Shown piece after piece: positions 9,109 through 18,510 of a stretch of DNA of 64,000 nt. Every line of letters starts with the position of its first letter. The stretch's first letter is position 1. A program made the translations under genes and the position numbers. Location: contig JAIQEW010000020.1 in NCBI GenBank assembly GCA_020073605.1, positions 1 through 64,000 of the forward strand, in the 5' to 3' direction. The DNA comes from Terriglobia bacterium. Lineage in GTDB: Bacteria; Acidobacteriota; Terriglobia; Acidiferrales; UBA7541. The notes under the pieces are model-generated. The model saw only the letters and a program-made list of their open reading frames with translations, was not told the DNA's origin and ran no database searches.

Positions 9109-11652
9109 CTACTGCCGAATATCGCCGGCTGATGCGACGCGGCGCTCGAGCTCCCGCGCGATCTTTTCGGCTTCGTCGGTCTCGCTGAATCGAACGGGCG
9201 CGTCGATCGACACTCTGATCTGCCCCGGGCGCGCCCACCGCTTCCCTGCCCGCTTGCGTTCGAACAATCCATCGATTCGAGCGGCCACGACAGGCACGCC
9301 CAGCCGCGTCGCCAGCAGACCGATCCCCGCGCGGAACGGGCCCATCCGGCCGTCGCGCGTCAGCACTCCTTCGGGAAAAACGAGCACGCTCCAGCCGCGA
9401 TCGATCAAATCGCCTGCAAACGCAAAACTCTTGCGGAACCCAGCCATGCGCGGCAACGGGAAAACGTTGAAGATGGAAACCACGAGGACGTATTTCACGC
9501 GGCCCAGCAGCCCGGCGAAAAATCCGGTTCCCGGCGGCGGATTCCGCATGGACTCAAGGAGCTCACCGTCCATGGCCACGGCGAGTCGCCGCCTCAAGCG
9601 TCCAGGCAATGCCTCGAGGATGTAGGCAGCATCAAGATACACGACGTGGTTCGCGACCACGAGCACCGGACCACTGGTGCCGCGCAGGTTTTCGCGTCCC
9701 CGTATGGCGGGCCATCCGAGAATCAACATCGCGGGACGAGCCAGGCAGTTCAATATCACCGCGCGAATTGCCCGCACCGGCCAGCTCTGCGGCCAGCGCG
9801 GATAGCGGAACGGCGTTGGGCGCGGCGGAGGCTGTTCAACCAATCGCTCGAGCGCCTTGACGGTGTCCGCCGAAGTAAATTCGGTTTCGCTCAAGTCCAC
9901 CTGGTAGCGGTCTTCGAGTGCGCTGAACAGCTCCACGCGCTCGATGGAGCTGAGCTGCAACGAGGCCGCAGCTCCCGGCAAAGGGCGTCCATGCGAGACG
10001 CGCGTGAAGAGTTCGGCGAGCGGGCCGGGGACGCCTCCGGGTAGCCCCGCGACGGCTTTGCGGCCGCCCTGTTCGGCTTCCACGAATTCGCGGATGCGCG
10101 CCAGGACCGGCTTTTGCGTCGGCGTGCGCGGAAAATCCTGCTCGGGCCACACCAGCCAGCGCCGCATCTGCTGGAATGGCGCCAGCCGCGCGTTGGCACT
10201 CTGGATGATCGCGGCCGCGGCAGCTTCCGTGTGCGCGTCGCGCAACAGGAGCACGGCGCACGGCTCCGCATTGCCCTCGCGCTCCAGGCCCACGACGACG
10301 CAATCGCGAACGCCCGCCTCCTTGCGCAGCTCGGCTTCGAGGTCCTCCGGGTACACCTTCAAGCCCTCCGGCGTCACGATCACGTTCTTCCGGCGTCCCT
10401 TGAAATAGAGATTTCCATCGGCGCCGCGTTCTCCCAAATCGCCCGTATGAAACCAGCCGTCCGCGTCGAGCACGGGCGCGACTCCCGCAGCCTTCCAGTA
10501 CCCGGCGGCCACATTCTCGCCGCGCACCAGGATTTCGCCGTCCTCGGCAAGATTCAATTCGAGACCGGGCAATGTCTTGCCGATCGAACCGCGCCCGAGG
10601 CGGAAGGGATGGTTCAGGCTGACCAGCGAGGTCGTCTCGGTGAGGCCGTAGCCCTGGACGACCGCATATCCCAGGCGAGACCAGAAGCTTTCCGCGGCGG
10701 CGGGAAGGGCGGCGCCGCCCGAAATCACCGCCCAAAATTTCCAGCCGAACCGGCGACGAATTCCGCGGAAACGCCACCAGCGCTTCAGAAAGTGCTCGCC
10801 CTCGGCCGCTTGAAAATCCCGCCGAAACTTTTCGAGCTTCCCCCGCGCGGCCTGATCGCGCTCGATGTGATCTTGCAACGATTCGATGAGTCTCGGGACG
10901 GTAACGAGCACGGAAACGCGCTCGCTATGAATGGCACGAGTGACCTCGGCCGGGTTCAGCGTGTCGAGGAACACAGACACTCCCCCGAGAATCTGCGGCA
11001 GGAAAATGCCGAGCAACTGGCCGAAGACGTGGCTCAGCGGCAGCAAATCGAGGATTCGCAACGGATGAAAGATGCGCTCGTAGCGGCGATAACGCTCGAT
11101 CTCCTTTTCGATCGGTTCGAGGTTCGCCAGAAGATTTCCGTGCGTGAGGACGACGCCGCGTGGCTCCGCCGTCGTCCCCGATGTAAACACAATCTCAATC
11201 GGGTCGCTGCGCCCAGCCGCCCTCAATGGAAGGTCTTTCAGAGGGCGGCCGGCCGCGACCTCGGCGAGATCCTCCAGGCAAATTACGGCCGGCCCCAGGT
11301 CAACAGACGGTAGGCCGCGTCCCACAACCGCGAGCCGCACACCGGCCTGCTCGGCCACGCGGCGCGCAAAACCTTTTTCCGCGATCGCATCCATCGGAAC
11401 GGCAACCGCGCCATGAAAAAGGCATCCGAGAAATGCGGCGACCCACTCGCCGGAGTTTTCACCCCACAGCAGAACGCGGTCGCCCTTCTCGATTCCACGA
11501 GTGTCCAGTTCGGCGGCGAATTGCGTTGCCGTCCGCAGCAGGTCCGCATACGACCATCGCACCGTGCGATATCCCCGCCGCCATGCAACGGCAGGCTCGT
11601 CAAGTGGGCGCGAATCGGGGCGGAAGTATTCGAGCAGGGACTGGCGGGGCAT
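9109..11652 (-). CDS. fused acyl-CoA/ACP synthetase - acyl carrier - 1-acylglycerol-3-phosphate acyltransferase
   Basis: This protein of about 847 residues has three parts. Residues 1-510 are an AMP-forming ligase (TSGTTAEPRG phosphate loop, GYGLTE, HTGDLG, KNVIVTPEGLKVYPED). Around 530-610 is an acyl-carrier-like segment with the candidate phosphopantetheine serine in LSSIERVEL. The C-terminal 240 residues are a PlsC-type acyltransferase with the HX4D box NHVVYLD and the FPEG motif. This composition recalls the Aas-type proteins that re-acylate lysophospholipids, but the carrier is placed between the domains. Conserved DSL at the carrier site is replaced by SSI, so attachment should be tested. 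The ATG at 11652 is preferred over an upstream TTG. Confidence 0.85.
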   Translation of the reverse strand: MPRQSLLEYFRPDSRPLDEPAVAWRRGYRTVRWSYADLLRTATQFAAELDTRGIEKGDRVLLWGENSGEWVAAFLGCLFHGAVAVPMDAIAEKGFARRVAEQAGVRLAVVGRGLPSVDLGPAVICLEDLAEVAAGRPLKDLPLRAAGRSDPIEIVFTSGTTAEPRGVVLTHGNLLANLEPIEKEIERYRRYERIFHPLRILDLLPLSHVFGQLLGIFLPQILGGVSVFLDTLNPAEVTRAIHSERVSVLVTVPRLIESLQDHIERDQAARGKLEKFRRDFQAAEGEHFLKRWWRFRGIRRRFGWKFWAVISGGAALPAAAESFWSRLGYAVVQGYGLTETTSLVSLNHPFRLGRGSIGKTLPGLELNLAEDGEILVRGENVAAGYWKAAGVAPVLDADGWFHTGDLGERGADGNLYFKGRRKNVIVTPEGLKVYPEDLEAELRKEAGVRDCVVVGLEREGNAEPCAVLLLRDAHTEAAAAAIIQSANARLAPFQQMRRWLVWPEQDFPRTPTQKPVLARIREFVEAEQGGRKAVAGLPGGVPGPLAELFTRVSHGRPLPGAAASLQLSSIERVELFSALEDRYQVDLSETEFTSADTVKALERLVEQPPPRPTPFRYPRWPQSWPVRAIRAVILNCLARPAMLILGWPAIRGRENLRGTSGPVLVVANHVVYLDAAYILEALPGRLRRRLAVAMDGELLESMRNPPPGTGFFAGLLGRVKYVLVVSIFNVFPLPRMAGFRKSFAFAGDLIDRGWSVLVFPEGVLTRDGRMGPFRAGIGLLATRLGVPVVAARIDGLFERKRAGKRWARPGQIRVSIDAPVRFSETDEAEKIARELERRVASAGDIRQ

Positions 11653-11733
11653 GGCATCTGAGTTTCGCTCATTCGCGGGCGAGTTGGGAAGTTCTAGAAA
11701 GCACAGGCCGGACAAGAGCGGCGGGGAGAGCCG

Positions 11734-11772
11734 AAAACAAAAACCCGGCGGTGAGACGATCTCGCCGCCGGG
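11734..11772 (-). terminator. rho-independent terminator of the M48-like/TonB operon
   Basis: On the minus strand the stem CCCGGCGG/CCGCCGGG (arms at 11765-11772 and 11744-11751, with extra GAGA/TCTC pairing in the loop) is followed directly by TTTTTGTTTT. It lies 24 bp after the stop of the M48-like gene, in the right orientation to end that operon. Confidence 0.85.
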
Positions 11773-11795
11773 CTCCGTGATCGAAAGTTGAAAGC

Positions 11796-13547
11796 CTACT
11801 GATGTTGCTGCTGAGGCTGTTCCGGCTGCTGCTGCTCCTTCTTGGCCAAGTCCGCCTTCGCCGGATCGGCCGAGACGCTCGAACCGGGCTTCTGGTAACG
11901 CGTCAGGAACGGCATGAAGGGAGTGACCTCAAAGGGCATCTTCTCGCGCGCCGAAAGGAGCGCAATCGGTTTGCTCTTCAGCAGCTCCACGCGGTCGCTC
12001 CAGGGATCGAGCTTGACGCGCGCCCCAATCGGCAGCGCCGAGATCTGGTCGACCTTGCCGGGCTGTAGTTGCGGCCCGGAAGAGATCAGGCTGGGACCGA
12101 TGGTCACGCCGTTGCCAAGGCGAGGATTGATCAGCGCCGGCAAGGCCTTCGACTGCGCGTCGAGCTGTTTCAGGAACAGGGCGGCGGCGCCGAGCTTGTC
12201 CTTGTACGGCGAATTCTTCATCAGCTCGATCGCCTTCTGGTTGGCCGCTTGCACGTCCCCGGGTTCATCGCGGAATGAAAACTGATTCAAGGCGTCCACA
12301 GTTGAGACGTTGGTCGTGTCGTTGAAGCCCCACTGGTCCGTGGAAGGCTTCGTCACGATGATCTGGGCCAGTTGCTGAGCGAGCATGGTGGCAAGGCTGG
12401 CTTCGTCGGGCAGCACGTCGAGAAGACCGCGGCTCATGACGATCGTGTGGCCGATCGAGAAGGATTCCAGCGTGCCGGTGAGCAGGACGCGGCAGTGGAC
12501 CTCGGGCTGGATATCGATGTTGTTGGTCACCTCGATGTTGTTGACAACGGTCTCCAGCACCTTGTCGATTTCTCCCGAAGGGGCGAGCAATCCGGTCCGC
12601 TGCAGGCGATCGATCACGTTGACTTCGGCCTGATGCTGCCATTCGCGTTCCGCTTCGATCGGAGAGCGGTCCTGCGGATTGGCGGCCTGACTCTGTATCG
12701 CGGTCGGCGACTCGATGGTCAGCTCGCTGAACTCCGCTTCGCGGCCCGCCCCCCTCAGGTCGTAGCCCCACAGGCGGGTCTGTGACTTGAACCGAATGTG
12801 ATTGCCGAACAAATCCTTCAGATCCGATTCCTGGCTGAAGACGAATGCCGGCAGCCACAGCCCGGGCTGGACGTTCAAGCGCCAGCTATCGAAATGGAGG
12901 TTATAGCCGTTGATTCCGGCGAGAGGCGTGTACACGCCGTTGAACCGGACGATCGTATAGCCCTGGTCTTCCGCCCAGACGCGGCCCTTGAAGCGCCCTT
13001 TGCCGGACTTGGGCAGCGGCGTTACGTCGAAAACGACGCAGCGGACTTCGCCGAGGAACTCGCGCCCCACATAGTCAAACTGATAGTGCTGCCGGTCGAA
13101 TCCGGTCGTGTCCAGATAAATCATCTGGAGGAAACCCTCGGGAACGTACGAGGTCGAGAAGAATCCGCCGATGTGCGAGACGGGGTTGAACTGATCGAAC
13201 TTGCCCTTCCTCTTGCCGAGCATCGAGTTATCGACGATGCCCTTGGAAAGGTTCGCCTGGCCGAGGAAATAGTGATCCCGCACCGGCACGGCTCCCATAT
13301 CCCTGTCGGGCTTCATATCCTGAATGTACGTCTCGATGATCGGACTGTAGCGCCGGATCGTGGCGTTTTGGTCGTGCTCGCGCGCGATCATCCGGTCGAC
13401 GGCCTGATTCACCGTCGTCACCGGCCCCGCCGTCGAGTTGCCCACCTGTGGCTGGGTCTGATCAGCCGTCTGCGTTTGCGCCCCTGTCGCACCCGCAAGA
13501 GTTCCCGCCAGAATCATCGACAGAGAGAGCGATTTCCACGTGCGCAT
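11796..13547 (-). CDS. secreted M48-like protein lacking the HExxH zinc site
   Basis: The 583-residue protein starts at the ATG at 13547, behind AAAGGGGAA, with a clear signal peptide ending near GATGAQ. Residues 60-280 form a beta-rich region of unknown function. Residues 345-400 align in pattern with M48 metalloproteases: a core strand, SFSIGHTIVMSRGLLDVL, then the helix that should carry HExxH. Here the helix reads LATMLAQQLAQII, so both zinc histidines and the catalytic glutamate are replaced (Q391, Q392, Q395). It is therefore probably a non-proteolytic, chaperone- or scaffold-like relative. It is followed by a strong terminator and preceded, 16 bp upstream, by a TonB-type gene, which suggests a shared envelope function. 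The C-terminus is Gln-rich. Confidence 0.75.
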   Translation of the reverse strand: MRTWKSLSLSMILAGTLAGATGAQTQTADQTQPQVGNSTAGPVTTVNQAVDRMIAREHDQNATIRRYSPIIETYIQDMKPDRDMGAVPVRDHYFLGQANLSKGIVDNSMLGKRKGKFDQFNPVSHIGGFFSTSYVPEGFLQMIYLDTTGFDRQHYQFDYVGREFLGEVRCVVFDVTPLPKSGKGRFKGRVWAEDQGYTIVRFNGVYTPLAGINGYNLHFDSWRLNVQPGLWLPAFVFSQESDLKDLFGNHIRFKSQTRLWGYDLRGAGREAEFSELTIESPTAIQSQAANPQDRSPIEAEREWQHQAEVNVIDRLQRTGLLAPSGEIDKVLETVVNNIEVTNNIDIQPEVHCRVLLTGTLESFSIGHTIVMSRGLLDVLPDEASLATMLAQQLAQIIVTKPSTDQWGFNDTTNVSTVDALNQFSFRDEPGDVQAANQKAIELMKNSPYKDKLGAAALFLKQLDAQSKALPALINPRLGNGVTIGPSLISSGPQLQPGKVDQISALPIGARVKLDPWSDRVELLKSKPIALLSAREKMPFEVTPFMPFLTRYQKPGSSVSADPAKADLAKKEQQQPEQPQQQHQ

Positions 13548-13563
13548 TGAATTCCCCTTTCGA

Positions 13564-14577
13564 TCAGTACGCCATCTGGAATGTGATGCGGACGGGAGCT
13601 TCGAAATCCACCGGCCGCCCATCCTGCTGCGCGGGCTTGAAGCGAATCTGGCGCGCCGCCGACTCAGCAGACTCATCCAGGCCATACCCCAGCCCCTGCA
13701 ATACGCGCAGCACTTTCACTTCCCCCGAAGCCGCAAAAAGAACCTGCAAACGCACAAACCCTTCAACCTTCTTGGACCGGCCCTCATCCGTATAAACGGG
13801 CTTGGGCACGAAAAGCACTTCCACAGGCCTGGTGTTCGAAACCACGGCCGCTTGTTTCACCTTCGGAGTCTCGGCCGCCTTCTCATCGAACATCCCTTGT
13901 TGCACGGCGCCGTGACCTCCGCCGCCGGGGCCGCCGACTGCCACGCCGTTTCCAAAACCGGTGCTCGCCACCACTCCGCGAGCTCCTTTTGCCCCGCCCG
14001 TGCCGTTGCCTATTCCAGGTCCTGCGGGCATGTCATAACTGCCCAATTGCGCGATATTGACGTTGCGGTCGGTCTTGCCGTTGGCCGGCACGCCATTCGG
14101 ATCGCCGAAGCCGCCCGTCTGCACGGCCTCCTTCGGCTTCCTCAGCGTCGGTATCGCCGAGCTGCCGAGCGACGGGTTCGGGAAATCCTTCGCAACCTCG
14201 GTCATGTCCGGCGCCTGTACCTTCTTCGCTGGCGCGGACTTTACAACAGGCGATGTGAATACAGGATTATAGATCTTGGGTTTTGGAACCTCGACCACTT
14301 CGGGCTTGGGGATTTCCTTCTTGAAAACCTCTTTCTTCACGACGACGGGCTTCGGAGGCGGCTGCGGTTTCCAGGCCTGGATCACGGGCGCCTCGAGAGG
14401 CGTCACCCAGTAGTGCTGCGCCGCCTCGAACTTCTGGGGCAGCAAGAGGGGCACGATCACAAGGGCAGCCAGGGCTATGAACTCAAGTCCCAATCCAGCC
14501 CCAAACGAACCCCAGCGCTTCTTGCCCTCCGGGAGCAGCGACTCATTAAAAACAGGTCGATTCTTTGCCGGCACCAT
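13564..14577 (-). CDS. TonB-family energy transducer
   Basis: The 337-residue protein has a short cytoplasmic N-terminus, one membrane helix (FGAGLGLEFIALAALVIVPLLL, about 25-46) and a long Pro/Lys-rich periplasmic spacer with repeated KP/EVPKP pairs. A Gly-rich segment (about 195-225) precedes a C-terminal TonB domain of about 80 residues (VEGFVRLQVLFAASGEV ... IRFKPAQQDGRPV). It is the upstream gene of a two-gene operon with the M48-like secreted protein (16 bp gap). No exbBD genes are adjacent. Function as a true energy transducer or as a periplasmic anchor is not decided by sequence. Confidence 0.83.
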   Translation of the reverse strand: MVPAKNRPVFNESLLPEGKKRWGSFGAGLGLEFIALAALVIVPLLLPQKFEAAQHYWVTPLEAPVIQAWKPQPPPKPVVVKKEVFKKEIPKPEVVEVPKPKIYNPVFTSPVVKSAPAKKVQAPDMTEVAKDFPNPSLGSSAIPTLRKPKEAVQTGGFGDPNGVPANGKTDRNVNIAQLGSYDMPAGPGIGNGTGGAKGARGVVASTGFGNGVAVGGPGGGGHGAVQQGMFDEKAAETPKVKQAAVVSNTRPVEVLFVPKPVYTDEGRSKKVEGFVRLQVLFAASGEVKVLRVLQGLGYGLDESAESAARQIRFKPAQQDGRPVDFEAPVRITFQMAY

Positions 14578-14921
14578 AACGTTTCACCCCGATTGCCCTT
14601 AGTGGATTGTTGTGCGCGGACACAACTACACCGCACAGTATCTTAGTACTAGAACAAAGGGCCGGGGTGAATAGAACTCAAGTACCATTCTACGCCCCGT
14701 CGTGCTGAAAGCGACAACCAGACCGGCCGCAGGTGCGAGAGCGTTAACATCGGCGTCCGTCGGAATGGCGAGTCGCGCACATTGATCTGCTTCTACTCCG
14801 GAATGAACCCGGTGGACGGAAGTTGGTTGCGCTTCCCTACCGGCCTTTTGGGGTCGGTTCCGCGGAGCGCGGCTGCTGGGGGCGCCGCGCTCCGCGAATC
14901 GTTGATCCTGCGATCGGTCGT
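14578..14921. other. intergenic region with a strong GC-rich hairpin
   Basis: There is no gene here. A perfect 13-bp stem (CGCGGAGCGCGGC at 14861-14873 pairing with GCCGCGCTCCGCG at 14884-14896) sits just downstream of the Do-type protease gene on the minus strand. It lacks a convincing T-run, so it may be an RNA-stabilising or weak terminating hairpin. The rest (14578-14860) should hold the promoter of the TonB/M48 operon, but no confident -35/-10 pair was found. Confidence 0.5.
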
Positions 14922-16424
14922 TTAGTGCTGCTCGACGACAATATACCCCGTCACGCCTCCGTGGTTCACAAGCAAGAGCACGGGTTGGTTGCCTATCCCA
15001 GCCAGCGCCTGCTTGTATTGTTCGATGCTGCTCACGGGCTTGTGGTTTACTTCCTGAATTACGTCTCCTCGCTGGAGCTCCGCAGCCGCCGCGGCGCTTG
15101 CGGGGTCGACGGACGTCACCACCACTCCGCGGGTTCCGGGCGCCAACTGCAATTGCTGGGCGATGTCCGGAGTCAGCTCCTGCACGTCCACTCCGTCCAG
15201 CCCGCCGCTGCCCGTCTCCGGCGAGCCGGCCTTCTCAGCCTTTTCCGGAAGTTCTCCGAGCGCGACGCTGACGTCCTGCGTCTTGCCATCGCGTGAGATC
15301 TGGAGTTTCACGTTGGTTCCGGGCGCCGACTGTGAAATCCGCAGCCGGAGATCATTGGCGGAGTTCACTGGCTTGCCGTTGAGTCCGAGAATGACGTCGC
15401 CGCGCTTCAGTCCGGCGCGTGACGCGGGCGTATCGGGTGACACTTCTCCGACCAAAGCGCCGCCGGTCTGAGGCACGCCGAACTGCTTCGCAAGAGTCGG
15501 CGTCACGTCCTGCGGATAGAGGCCGAGATAGCCGCGCACGACTTTCCCGTGCGAGACGATCTGGTCCATCACCGACCGCGCCATGTTGATGGGAATGGCG
15601 AATCCGATGCCCTGATTGCCGCCGCCGTCACCGGCAAGAATGGCCGTGTTGATGCCGATCAAATCGCCGTGTAGATCGATCATGGCGCCGCCGGAATTCC
15701 CCGGATTGATGGCCGCATCGGTCTGGATGAAGTCCTCGTAATTCTCAATGCCCAGATTGCCGCGCCCGGTGGCGCTGACAATCCCCATCGTTGCCGTGCC
15801 GCCCAGTCCAAAAGGCTCGCCAATCGCGAAGATGACGTCTCCCACGTGCAATTTCGAGGAGTCGCCGATCGCGAGAGTGGGCAGGTTTGTGGCCTCGATC
15901 TTCAAAATGGCGATGTCGGTCTTGGCATCGCTGCCGATGAGCTTGGCCTGAAATTCCCGCTTGTCGCTCAAGTCCACTTTGATGTCGGTCGCGCCGTCGA
16001 TCACGTGATTGTTCGTCACGATGATGCCGTCCGAAGTGACGATCACGCCCGAGCCCAGGCTCCGCTCGCGTTCTGCGCGCGGCATTTGCCCCTGCCCGAA
16101 CTGGTCGCCGAAAAACTGCCGGAACATCGGATCGTTGAAGAACGGCGATCCGGGACCTTGCCTGGGTTTGACGACTTTCGAAGTGTGTATGTTCACGACG
16201 GCCGGAAGCGCGGGCTTCAAAACGGTTGCGAAGCCGTTGGCGAAACCTCCGAGAGGCACGGGCTCCGTGCTGCGCGCCATCGTCAACTCAAGATTCGGCG
16301 CGCCGAAAACTTCGTGCCCCGACCAATTCCTCAATCCAATTGCGAGCGCTCCCCCGCCGACGAGCGCCGCGATCACCACGACCGTGGCTACCCAGCGGGG
16401 AATGTGCAAATCACTGCTCTTCAT
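14922..16424 (-). CDS. Do-family serine protease (DegP/DegQ/HtrA)
   Basis: The 500-residue periplasmic trypsin-like protease is anchored or exported by an N-terminal hydrophobic helix (residues 10-32). The catalytic triad is visible as His140 (TNNHVID), Asp170 (KTDIAIL) and Ser244 (GNSGG). Two PDZ domains follow, about 290-380 (GLKRGDVILGLNGKPV) and 410-490 (ELQRGDVIQEVNHKPV). This is the standard Do-type quality-control protease and chaperone of the envelope. The gene is monocistronic. A Gln/Gly-rich loop at 105-115 near the LA-loop position is typical of the family. Confidence 0.93.
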   Translation of the reverse strand: MKSSDLHIPRWVATVVVIAALVGGGALAIGLRNWSGHEVFGAPNLELTMARSTEPVPLGGFANGFATVLKPALPAVVNIHTSKVVKPRQGPGSPFFNDPMFRQFFGDQFGQGQMPRAERERSLGSGVIVTSDGIIVTNNHVIDGATDIKVDLSDKREFQAKLIGSDAKTDIAILKIEATNLPTLAIGDSSKLHVGDVIFAIGEPFGLGGTATMGIVSATGRGNLGIENYEDFIQTDAAINPGNSGGAMIDLHGDLIGINTAILAGDGGGNQGIGFAIPINMARSVMDQIVSHGKVVRGYLGLYPQDVTPTLAKQFGVPQTGGALVGEVSPDTPASRAGLKRGDVILGLNGKPVNSANDLRLRISQSAPGTNVKLQISRDGKTQDVSVALGELPEKAEKAGSPETGSGGLDGVDVQELTPDIAQQLQLAPGTRGVVVTSVDPASAAAAAELQRGDVIQEVNHKPVSSIEQYKQALAGIGNQPVLLLVNHGGVTGYIVVEQH

Positions 16425-16651
16425 GGCTGTCTCTCCTTGATCTCTGCCGGGCAGCCTACAGCGGCGCCCGGGCTATGAGTGCTTTAGACGTATTGGACGG
16501 CAATTCGTATTGTCGAGCCCGCCGGCGAGAAATTCCGCGCCGTTCATGCAAGCCGGCGGACGGCTCCCTGCCACTCCCTATTATAGATGCAACCACGACG
16601 CCTTGCGTCGCCAGGAAGGATCGGCGTTCTGCCTGAAGATCTGGTGAACTC

Positions 16652-17359
16652 TCAGCTTATGAGGCGTGCGATGAAAAACGCGGCGGCCGCCGCGAGTCCG
16701 CCGACGAGGACGGTTTGGGCTCCACCGCGGAACGGCTTGACGCCCGTGAAATGCCCCTTGATCGCGCCAAAAACAAACAGCGCAAGTAGCGTTACGCCGA
16801 CGGAAACCCACAGCGCCGGCATCACTTCTCTCAGGATGATGTACGGCGCAAGCGGGATCAGTCCGCCGACGATGTAGGACGCGGCAATCGTCCCGGCGCT
16901 GCGCGCAGCCCGCGCGGGGTCCGGCTGTTCCAGGCCCAACTCGAAGCGCATCATGAAATCCACCCAGCGCTTCTGGTTTCCGGTGATGGCCGATACGACC
17001 GGCTTCATCTGTTCTTCAGTCAGGCCGTAATCGCGAAACACTTTCGCGACTTCTTCGATCTCAATGTCCGGCAGCTCGACGGTCTCGCGGTATTCGCGGT
17101 CGAGCTCGGACGCGTAGTGCTCCACGTCCGTCCTCGCCGCCAGGTAGCCGCCCAGCCCCATGGCGATCGAGCCCGCGGCGATTTCCGCGAATCCGGCCGT
17201 CACGATGATCCCCGTGCCCTTCGCGATGGCCGTTGCGGCAGCCGTCAGGCCCGCGGCCAGCGCGAACGGCACCGTCAGCCCGTCCGACATTCCGATCACG
17301 ATGTCGCGCACGGATGCGGTGGCGGTGAAATGCTTTTCGACGTGTTCGGCGGACGGCAT
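16652..17359 (-). CDS. VIT1/CCC1-family transporter (iron/manganese)
   Basis: The 235-residue membrane protein starts at ATG 17359 behind a textbook GGGAGGAAT. It has the family layout: an early helix with DIVIGMSDGLTVPFALAAGL, a second helix with GSIAMGLGGYLAARTDVEHY, a charged cytoplasmic segment (about 80-135) and three further C-terminal helices. The DG-x-TVP motif and the GLGGYLA motif are characteristic of vacuolar-iron-transporter-type proteins, which move Fe2+ or Mn2+ out of the cytosol. It is divergent from the superoxide dismutase gene 103 bp away, so shared metal or oxidative-stress control is plausible but unproven. Confidence 0.88.
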   Translation of the reverse strand: MPSAEHVEKHFTATASVRDIVIGMSDGLTVPFALAAGLTAAATAIAKGTGIIVTAGFAEIAAGSIAMGLGGYLAARTDVEHYASELDREYRETVELPDIEIEEVAKVFRDYGLTEEQMKPVVSAITGNQKRWVDFMMRFELGLEQPDPARAARSAGTIAASYIVGGLIPLAPYIILREVMPALWVSVGVTLLALFVFGAIKGHFTGVKPFRGGAQTVLVGGLAAAAAFFIARLIS

Positions 17360-17462
17360 GGATTCCTCCCGGAGGCTGCTGGCGAAGCTCGTGCGACTGT
17401 ACCCCGGTTCGAGCGAAGCGCGTATAATTCCGGGGTTGGAACTGCGTTTCAGGAGGTAGATA

Positions 17463-18116
17463 ATGACATCGACTGGATATTCCGCACAAGGAGCCGCTCC
17501 GCAGATGAGCCACACATTGCCGCCTCTCCCGTATTCCTTCGACGCGCTCGAGCCGTACATTGACGCGAAGACGATGGAGATCCATCACGACAAGCACCAC
17601 AACGCGTACGTCACCAATCTCAACAAGGCCCTCGAAGGGAATGCCGACCTGCAGAATCTATCGATTGAAGCGCTGCTCGCGCAGCTCAGCAAGGTTCCCG
17701 AAAATATCCGCACCGCCGTGCGGAATAACGGCGGCGGCCATCTGAACCACACGATGTTCTGGAAGTTGATGAAGAAAGGCGGAGGCGGCGAGCCTTCCGG
17801 CGATCTCGGAAGCGCGATCACGTCCGCGTTCGGCAGCTTCGCCGATTTCAAGACGAAGTTCGGCCAGGCCGGCGTCACGCGCTTCGGTTCCGGCTGGGCG
17901 TGGCTGCTGCTGCGCGACGGCAAGCTCGCGATCGAATCCACGGCCAACCAGGACACGCCGGTGATGGACGGCGGCAAGCCGATCCTGGGACTCGATGTGT
18001 GGGAGCACGCCTACTACCTCAAGTATCAGAACCGCCGCCCCGATTACATCGAGGCCTGGTGGAACACCGTCAACTGGGCGCAGGCCGCCGACAACTACTC
18101 CGCTGCAAAAAAGTAG
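17463..18116 (+). CDS. sodB: Fe/Mn superoxide dismutase
   Basis: The 217-residue protein spans the whole SOD family. It has the N-terminal signature [16 protein letters not shown], the metal ligand His in EIHHDKHH and a second His in LNHTMFW. The C-terminal DVWEHAYY supplies the Asp and His ligands. It detoxifies superoxide in the cytoplasm. AGGAGG ends 5 bp before the ATG, and a perfect TATAAT stands at 17423-17428, although no good -35 is visible. The Fe/Mn choice cannot be made by eye. It is divergent from the VIT1-like transporter. Confidence 0.95.
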   Translation: MTSTGYSAQGAAPQMSHTLPPLPYSFDALEPYIDAKTMEIHHDKHHNAYVTNLNKALEGNADLQNLSIEALLAQLSKVPENIRTAVRNNGGGHLNHTMFWKLMKKGGGGEPSGDLGSAITSAFGSFADFKTKFGQAGVTRFGSGWAWLLLRDGKLAIESTANQDTPVMDGGKPILGLDVWEHAYYLKYQNRRPDYIEAWWNTVNWAQAADNYSAAKK

Positions 18117-18128
18117 TTTGCCCAAGTG

Positions 18129-18156
18129 GCACAGGCACTCCTGTCTGTGCGCTTTT
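18129..18156 (+). terminator. probable terminator after sodB
   Basis: The stem GCACAGGCA / TGTCTGTGC (9 bp, one G-U pair, CTCC loop) is followed by GCTTTTCC, starting 13 bp after the sodB stop. The hairpin sequence resembles a short interspersed palindrome, so it may be a repeat that serves as a terminator. Confidence 0.55.
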
Positions 18157-18202
18157 CCGTAATTGGGGATGCGGCCTCGAAACGTCGGGGCCGCGTCTTC
18201 GT

Positions 18203-18448
18203 ATGAAAAAGAAAACTGAGAAACGAAAACTCCGCGACGAACTGCGTCGAGAGTATGATCTATCCAAGTTGAAGGGCGGCGTTCGAGGCAAGTACGCCGC
18301 GCGCTATAAGCACGGCACCAACCTCGTGCTCCTCTCGCCGGACGTGGCCGAACATTTCCCCGACGATCGGTCCGTCAATGCGGCTTTGCGCAGATTGATT
18401 CGCGGTCGTCCGCCGCTTGCTGGCGGACCGCTCCGCCGGGCCCACTGA
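18203..18448 (+). CDS. small antitoxin-like protein
   Basis: The 81-residue basic protein has the pattern LRxEYDLSKLKGGVRGKYAARYKHGTN followed by LVLLSPDVAEHFPDDRSVNAALRRLI. Proteins with this pattern are very common in cyanobacteria and acidobacteria and often sit next to PIN-domain or DUF5615-type toxin genes, so an antitoxin role is suspected. No toxin gene follows here; repeats do. The last dozen residues (GRPPLAGGPLRRAH) run into repeat-like DNA and may be a derived tail. The assignment is from remembered family features, not a search. Confidence 0.6.
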   Translation: MKKKTEKRKLRDELRREYDLSKLKGGVRGKYAARYKHGTNLVLLSPDVAEHFPDDRSVNAALRRLIRGRPPLAGGPLRRAH

Positions 18449-18510
18449 CGCGCAGTCCCGAACGCTCGGGACTGCGCCCGCCCTGCCGTTGCCTGACAAT
18501 CAGATGAGGA

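Noticed and set aside
10114..11313. 399-residue plus-strand frame opposite the ligase fusion
   Set aside because: Antisense shadow with no motif; the minus strand carries complete ligase and acyltransferase motifs.
14643..14652. TTAGTACTAG near the TonB gene as a further AGTACT-type operator
   Set aside because: Only a short core matches; the ATT/AAT flanks of the two convincing operators are absent.
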